Below are positions 21,337 to 26,103 of a stretch of DNA of 26,103 bases, one piece after another. The first letter of the stretch is position 1. Each line of letters begins with the position of its first letter. The translations under genes were made by a program, and so were the position numbers. The stretch comes from Bacteroidales bacterium UBA3630 (lineage in GTDB: Bacteria; Bacteroidota; Bacteroidia; Bacteroidales; P3): assembly GCA_002373995.1 (NCBI GenBank), contig DFLB01000031.1, positions 15,983 to 42,085 of the forward strand, written 5' to 3'. Below the pieces are notes generated by a model that was given only the letters and a program-made list of their open reading frames with translations, was not told the DNA's origin and did no database searches.

Positions 21337-22641
21337 CTACTCGACGGGGATGTCGCGGTTGACGTTTTTCGACCCTACGAGGGCGTAGAAGAGGATGTAG
21401 GCCAGCATGGCGGCCACGAGCCAGTAGGAGCCCATGTAGCCCACCGTCTTGGCCAGGGCGTTCTGCAGCAGCGGCATCACGCCGCCGCCGACGACCATCA
21501 TCATGAAGATGCCGGAGGCCTGCTCGGTGTAGCGACCCAGCCCCTCGACCGAGAGGTTGAAGATGCAGCCCCACATGAGCGATGTGCACAAGCCGCAGAG
21601 CACCAGGAACAAAGCGCTCAGCGGCACGCGGAACATCTGGAAGCCGTCGGCCACGCTGTAGCCCGGCATGGCGATGCGCAGGCTGGGAGGCAGCACGATG
21701 GCCACGACGATGAGCACGATGGCCAGCAGGGCGACGACGGAGAGCTGGGTGCGTGTGGACACCTTGCCGCTGATGGAGGCGCTGACGGCGCGGCCCACCA
21801 TCATCAGCAGCCAGTAGACGGCGGCCACGGCGCCGCCGATGGCGGCACCGCAGAGCGGGTCGTCAGTGAGGTAAAAGTTGAGCTCGGCGGGGATGCCCAC
21901 CTCGATGCCGACGTAGAAGAAGATGGCCACTACGCCCAGCACCAGGTGGCGGAAGCTCCAGGCGGAGTACTTGCCCTTGCCGTCGGCCGGCGCCGAGGTG
22001 CCAAGGCGCGGCTCGGGAATCTGGACGAAGAGCAGGATGATGAAGGCCAGGGCGAAGACACCCATGGCGATGAACAGCAGCGGTGCTACGTCGCTCATGG
22101 CCGTGCGGTCGGTGACGGTGCCGATGAGGGCGCCGACGAGCAGCGGCGTGAGGGTGCCGGTGAGCGAGTTGAGGGTGCCGCCGGTCTGGATGAGCTGGTT
22201 GCCGCGGTTGCCGCCGCCGCCCAAGAGGTTGAGCATGGGGTTGACCACAGTGTTGAGCATGCAGACACAAAATCCGCACACGAAGGCTCCCAGCAGGTAG
22301 ATCAAGAAGTTGAGCATCACGGGCTGGCCGCCGACGGAGAAGGTGGCGGTCTCGGCACCCACCAGGCTGGAGAGGTACTGCACCACCATGCCCACAAAGC
22401 CTATGCCCAGGGCGATGAGGGCCGTACGCTTATAGCCGATGCGCTGCATCATTTTGCCGGCGGGGATACCCATGATGAGGTAGGCCAGGAAGTTCATCAT
22501 ATTGCCCCACATGCCGGCCCAGGAGTACTGGTTTTTCCAGATGTTGCCGAAGGGGGCTGCCATATTGGTCACGAAGCTTATCATGGCAAACATGAAGAAC
22601 ATCGTGACGACGGCGACGAGGCGGGTGCTGTTCTGTTTCAT
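21337..22641 (-). CDS. FucP/GluP-type sugar MFS transporter
   Basis: This encodes a 434-residue inner-membrane transporter with about twelve hydrophobic helices. The FucP family signature lies in the fourth to fifth helix region: NTVVNPMLNLLGGGGNRGNQ and LTGTLTPLLVGALIG. The basic loop GIPAGKMMQRIGYKRTALIA between helices 2 and 3 is the MFS loop motif. FucP/GluP proteins import fucose, glucose, galactose or related sugars by proton symport; the substrate here cannot be fixed. The start lies 25 nt after the stop of the C10 protease gene with no promoter visible, so the two may be co-transcribed. An intrinsic terminator follows. Confidence 0.88.
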   Translation of the reverse strand: MKQNSTRLVAVVTMFFMFAMISFVTNMAAPFGNIWKNQYSWAGMWGNMMNFLAYLIMGIPAGKMMQRIGYKRTALIALGIGFVGMVVQYLSSLVGAETATFSVGGQPVMLNFLIYLLGAFVCGFCVCMLNTVVNPMLNLLGGGGNRGNQLIQTGGTLNSLTGTLTPLLVGALIGTVTDRTAMSDVAPLLFIAMGVFALAFIILLFVQIPEPRLGTSAPADGKGKYSAWSFRHLVLGVVAIFFYVGIEVGIPAELNFYLTDDPLCGAAIGGAVAAVYWLLMMVGRAVSASISGKVSTRTQLSVVALLAIVLIVVAIVLPPSLRIAMPGYSVADGFQMFRVPLSALFLVLCGLCTSLMWGCIFNLSVEGLGRYTEQASGIFMMMVVGGGVMPLLQNALAKTVGYMGSYWLVAAMLAYILFYALVGSKNVNRDIPVE

Positions 22642-22666
22642 TGGTGAGGAATTTTTTGGGGGGTCT

Positions 22667-24703
22667 TTATTGGACTATTACTTTCTTGGAGGCGGTGCCG
22701 GCCCGGACGACATAGACGCCCGCCGCCGGGGCACGGAAGACGAGGCGCTGCGCGTTGAGGCCGCACAGCCGGCGCCCCTGCAGGTCGTAGACAGCCAGGG
22801 GCTGGGCGGCAGCCGTCTCGACGACCACCAAGCGGTCGTGCACGCTGACGGCGGCGGGGAAGGCGTCAAGCGTCTCTTCGATGCCGTCGGTGGGGTTGTA
22901 GGCTATGCCGCGCATGACCCACGTGTAGTAGCCAATGACGTTGGTGTCGACAATCTGCCATCCGCCGTCGGGGTTCTTGATCCACGAGCCGTCGTTGTTG
23001 CCCGTGTGGGGGCAGATGCCGGCGGGGTACTTCACGCTGTCCACGGCAAAGGTGATCCAGAGCGGCTGCGTGCCGTCGAGGGGCACGGGCTCGTCGAGCA
23101 CGATGGTGCGCCAGCCGTAGGAGGAGAGCTGCAGGGTGTCCTCATAGACGGGGTCGCCCTCGGGGGTGTCGCCGCCAAGGTAGATGCGCAGCACATACTG
23201 GCCGGTGGTGTAGATGAAGTTCTGCACCTTGCGCAGCTCCTTGCCGGCGGGCACACGGTTGGCGGGGATGCGGATGCCCCACTCGGTGTGGCTGAGGGTG
23301 TAGACGGTGTCCCAATTGGGGGCCATGTTCATGCCGTAGCCCAGCGTGTCGGCGCTGAGGGGCACGAAGTAGGCGGTGTCGTGATAGTCGATGGTGGGGT
23401 AATAGAAGATAGGGTTGACACGGCTGCCGCTGGCCCAATGGTCGAAGCGGTAGCCCTCGCGGGCGATGGCATGCAGGAGCACACGTTCGCTGCCCACGTC
23501 ATAGGTGCCGCTGCCGATGGTGAAGCCCTGTGTCTCGTCGGCCGGCACAACCTCCACCACCGAGGTGCTCTCGTTGGGGGTGATGGGATAGAGGCCGATG
23601 ATGGCGTTGTTCATCTCGTTGAAAGATCCTGCGTTGGCAGTGCCGTAGCCAATGTTGAGATAGCCGAAGCGGAAGTAGCCGTTGCTGTAGCCTCCCCAGC
23701 CCCAATTGACGTGGAAATGACCGCGGCGGTTGCGACCGTCGATGACGAAAGCGTGTCCACCAGAGGAGCTGCTGCCGGTGTAGATGACCGGATGGTGAGC
23801 CTCGAGCTCGGACCCGATGAGGTCATTCCACTCGTCGTCGGTATATCCCTCGCGGAAAGCAGTGTACATGCCGGGGTTGTAGAAGTAGTGATTCTCGAGA
23901 CCAATCTCGGCCGAGAAACGCTGCAACATACCGCCGGAATGCTCGTAGGCACCGCTGCCGGTGGGCGAATAGTTCATGTCCATCATCACTCCCGTCTCGA
24001 AGCAAAGCTTGGCGACGGCATCGACCACCTCGTCGCTGCTGGTCAGGGCGAGACGGTCGGGCATGAGGTCCCAACGATAGACCGACTGGCTGTAGTCGAC
24101 GCTGATGGTGTCGTAGAGTTTCGATTTGTAGGCGTGGTACCCGCGCCCCTGGGCGGGATGACCCCAATAGTACATCACCTGCGACACGGCGGTGGCCACA
24201 CAGCCTACCAGGGCATGCTGGCCCGCGGCCTCGTCGTAGGGGCACTGCCTGTTGTAGAGGCCGCTCTGGTCCCAGTTGGCCGTCAGCAGCGTGTCCACGA
24301 CGGTGGCTTTAGGTTCCGAGGGCCTGCCGCTCAGCAACTCCTGCCACTCGGCAGCCACCTCGGGAGTGGCCACAATGCCATGCTCGGCGATATAATCTAT
24401 CTGCTGGCGATAGCCGTCGAGCCACGAGAGGATATGCGACGGCATCCCCTCGGTGCGGAACGTACCCGTGGCGGAGTAGCCGAGGAGCGGCATAGCGCCA
24501 TCCTCAGCCGAGAGCAACACAAAACCTTGCCCGTCGGCACCGCGGAAAAGATAGAACTCGGGGAAATCCTTGAAGTCCACCAGTACCACTTCGCGGCCAA
24601 GCACATTTTCGGCAGCACGGCGGGCGGTCTCGACATTCACGGGTTTGGCACTGGCCAAACATGCCACCAGCACAAGGGCGGCAAGAATAGATGTCTTTTT
24701 CAT
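22667..24703 (-). CDS. C10 family cysteine protease with T9SS type A tail
   Basis: This encodes a 678-residue secreted protease of peptidase family C10 (streptopain/SpeB, with PrtT and interpain in Bacteroidales). A signal peptide (1-19) is followed by a pro-domain to about 135, including FVLLSAEDGAMPLLGYSATG. The catalytic domain has Cys168 in VGCVATAVSQVMYYW, His317 in GGHAFVIDG and the NWGWGG motif at 333-338. A beta-rich region covers about 390-610. The end (PLAVYDLQGRRL, then AAGVYVVRAGTASKKVIVQ) is a type A T9SS sorting domain, so the enzyme should be exported and anchored or released at the surface. It starts 24 nt after atpG with no promoter or terminator visible. Confidence 0.93.
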   Translation of the reverse strand: MKKTSILAALVLVACLASAKPVNVETARRAAENVLGREVVLVDFKDFPEFYLFRGADGQGFVLLSAEDGAMPLLGYSATGTFRTEGMPSHILSWLDGYRQQIDYIAEHGIVATPEVAAEWQELLSGRPSEPKATVVDTLLTANWDQSGLYNRQCPYDEAAGQHALVGCVATAVSQVMYYWGHPAQGRGYHAYKSKLYDTISVDYSQSVYRWDLMPDRLALTSSDEVVDAVAKLCFETGVMMDMNYSPTGSGAYEHSGGMLQRFSAEIGLENHYFYNPGMYTAFREGYTDDEWNDLIGSELEAHHPVIYTGSSSSGGHAFVIDGRNRRGHFHVNWGWGGYSNGYFRFGYLNIGYGTANAGSFNEMNNAIIGLYPITPNESTSVVEVVPADETQGFTIGSGTYDVGSERVLLHAIAREGYRFDHWASGSRVNPIFYYPTIDYHDTAYFVPLSADTLGYGMNMAPNWDTVYTLSHTEWGIRIPANRVPAGKELRKVQNFIYTTGQYVLRIYLGGDTPEGDPVYEDTLQLSSYGWRTIVLDEPVPLDGTQPLWITFAVDSVKYPAGICPHTGNNDGSWIKNPDGGWQIVDTNVIGYYTWVMRGIAYNPTDGIEETLDAFPAAVSVHDRLVVVETAAAQPLAVYDLQGRRLCGLNAQRLVFRAPAAGVYVVRAGTASKKVIVQ

Positions 24704-24727
24704 AAAACAAGGGTATTTTGTTCAGCG

Positions 24728-25606
24728 TCAGCCGTTGAGGGCTTCAGATCCGCTGACAATTTCAATAATTTCATTGGTGATAGCAGCCTGGCGCGCCTTG
24801 TTGTAGTTGAGCCGCAGGTCTTTGAGCAGTTCGGTGGCGTTGTCGGTGGCTTTCTGCATCGCCGTCATACGGGCACCGTGCTCGGCAGCCAGCGAGTCGA
24901 GGATGGCACGGTAGAAGGTGCTCCGCAACGTCAGCGGGATCATCTCGCGCAGGATATCCTCTTTCGAAGGTTCATAGATGTAGTCGTTGACCTTGTTATC
25001 TTTGAGGTCTTTCCCATCCTCGTGACCTTTTGGAGCCACCGGCAGGAACTGTTCGCACGTGAGCACCTGCGACAGGGAGTTCTTGAACTGGTTGTAGATC
25101 AGCTCCACGCGGTCTATGACGCGCTGTTCGAAGTCAGCCATCAGGCTGTCGGCCAGCGCTGCCACAGCGTCGAAGGTCGGGGCGTCGAGCAGTTCGTCGC
25201 AGGAGCGTACCTCGAGGTCGTTCTGCCGCACCAGCATCTCGGAGGCTTTCTTGCCCACCGCCACAATGCGCATCCTCACACCCTCGGCACGGTAGTGGTC
25301 GATGCGCTGCTGCGCCAGCTTGAGCACATTGCTGTTGAAAGCACCGCAAAGACCTTTGTTTGAGGTAATAACCACCAACGTCACCGTCTGCACCGGCCGC
25401 ACGGCGTGGTACGGAGTCTGCACCCCGTCGCCGACATCGATGTCGGCAATGATGGACTGCAACTGCTTCGCGTAGGGACGCATACCGATAATGGCATTCT
25501 GAGCCCGCCGGAATTTGGCGGCAGACACCATCTTCATGGCCGACGTAATCTGTTGCGTCGAGCTCACCGAAGCGATACGCGTGCGTACTTCTTTCAGATT
25601 AGCCAT
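24728..25606 (-). CDS. atpG: ATP synthase F1 gamma subunit
   Basis: This encodes the 292-residue central shaft of F1-ATPase. The N-terminal helix (LKEVRTRIASVSSTQQITSA then MKMVSAAKFRRAQ) and the C-terminal helix (MTAMQKATDNATELLKDLRL then YNKARQAAITNEIIEIVSG) are the classic coiled-coil signatures. TSNKGLCGAFN in the middle is also typical. The start codon shares one base with the atpA stop (TAATG), implying coupled translation. In Bacteroidota atpG usually ends the atp operon after atpA, as seems true here apart from the following protease gene. Confidence 0.97.
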   Translation of the reverse strand: MANLKEVRTRIASVSSTQQITSAMKMVSAAKFRRAQNAIIGMRPYAKQLQSIIADIDVGDGVQTPYHAVRPVQTVTLVVITSNKGLCGAFNSNVLKLAQQRIDHYRAEGVRMRIVAVGKKASEMLVRQNDLEVRSCDELLDAPTFDAVAALADSLMADFEQRVIDRVELIYNQFKNSLSQVLTCEQFLPVAPKGHEDGKDLKDNKVNDYIYEPSKEDILREMIPLTLRSTFYRAILDSLAAEHGARMTAMQKATDNATELLKDLRLNYNKARQAAITNEIIEIVSGSEALNG

Positions 25607-26103
25607 TACTTATATCTTTCTGCCGTATCTAACGCCAACTCTTTCATCGTGGCCAAGTCGCTGTCTATCAGCTTACCAGCACGCAGGTTAGCCAGTATAT
25701 CGGCATGCTCCTGACGCATGAGGAAAAGGTATGCCTTTTCGAAATCGCGCACCTTGTCCACTGCCACCTTCTGCAACAAGCCGTTGGTGCCGCAATAAAT
25801 GATGGCCACCTGTTCTTCGACAGGCATAGGGCTATACTGCGGCTGCTTGAGCACCTCCACGTTGCGCACACCCTTGTCCAGCACCGCTTTCGTGGCGGCA
25901 TCAAGGTCAGACCCGAACTTGGAGAAAGCCTCCAACTCGCGATACTGCGCCTGGTCCATCTTCAGCGTACCGGCAATCTTCTTCATGCTCTTGATCTGAG
26001 CCTTGCCACCGACACGCGACACCGAGATGCCCACGTTGATGGCGGGACGCACACCGCTGTTGAAGAGGTTGGTCTCGAGGAATATCTGTCCGTCGGTGAT
26101 GGA
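25606..26103 (-). CDS. atpA: ATP synthase F1 alpha subunit (C-terminal part)
   Basis: The open frame runs off the right edge, giving the last 165 codons of the alpha subunit. It begins SITDGQIFLETNLFNSGVRP, the conserved region with the alpha-subunit arginine finger nearby (VGISVSRVGGKAQIKSMKK), then AGTLKMDQAQYRELEAFSKF and the helical C-terminal domain. About two thirds of the protein lies outside the window. It is the gene upstream of atpG in the atp operon. Confidence 0.96.
   Translation of the reverse strand, partial: SITDGQIFLETNLFNSGVRPAINVGISVSRVGGKAQIKSMKKIAGTLKMDQAQYRELEAFSKFGSDLDAATKAVLDKGVRNVEVLKQPQYSPMPVEEQVAIIYCGTNGLLQKVAVDKVRDFEKAYLFLMRQEHADILANLRAGKLIDSDLATMKELALDTAERYK

Noticed and set aside
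22502..25363. Open frame of 953 codons on the plus strand, opposite the C10 protease and atpG
   Set aside because: It runs across three well-supported minus-strand genes and their gaps. Composition is low-complexity Val/Gly/Asp and no family is recognisable.

Overview
The window looks like chromosomal DNA of a moderately high-GC member of the phylum Bacteroidota, probably order Bacteroidales. Four things point there. It carries families largely restricted to the phylum (DUF4296, DUF4270, DUF3078, the short glycogen-synthase-like protein). It has substrates of the type IX secretion system (T9SS) with both type A and type B C-terminal sorting domains. Its promoters have the Bacteroidota form, a -33 TTG/TTTC and a -7 TAnnTTTG. 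Start codons lack strong Shine-Dalgarno sequences. Genus and species cannot be named from the sequence alone. No rRNA, CRISPR array, transposase or phage gene was seen.

Layout, left to right. 1-364 is non-coding: a G-rich part with an 11-bp period, then a cluster of perfect small hairpins. 365-1660 holds three small lipoprotein genes. 1661-2034 is an intergenic region with a tandem 11-bp repeat and a tRNA-Val(TAC) gene with its own promoter. 2035-7325 is a minus-strand operon: sufC, sufD, a TPR/beta-propeller envelope protein and an MsbA-type ABC exporter. It diverges, from a nearly symmetrical back-to-back promoter, from a SAM-hydroxide-adenosyltransferase-like gene (7444-8214). recX and a DUF3078 outer-membrane protein form a minus-strand pair (8291-9913).

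A 354-bp divergent region with an 11-bp tandem array precedes a plus-strand operon: glycogen-synthase-like protein, DUF4270 lipoprotein, MORN-repeat protein and maf (10268-14074). Its end overlaps the end of recQ, which lies behind a large T9SS type B surface protein (14038-19023, minus). rpsA (19206-20975, minus) follows, with a structured leader and a second copy of the same 11-bp array upstream. The right end is minus-strand: atpA (partial), atpG, a C10 (SpeB-like) cysteine protease with a T9SS type A tail, and a FucP-type sugar transporter.

Most genes are housekeeping: Fe-S assembly, recombination, translation, ATP synthesis and nucleotide sanitation. They are mixed with envelope and secreted proteins. 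The most unusual signals are non-coding: tandem arrays with an 11-bp period in four intergenic regions, two of them homologous and placed the same way about 100 bp upstream of a promoter; a 16-nt element shared by the recX and T9SS-protein promoters; and the mirrored sufC/SAM-enzyme promoter. Several proteins also seem to have lost the residues that define their family's textbook activity.
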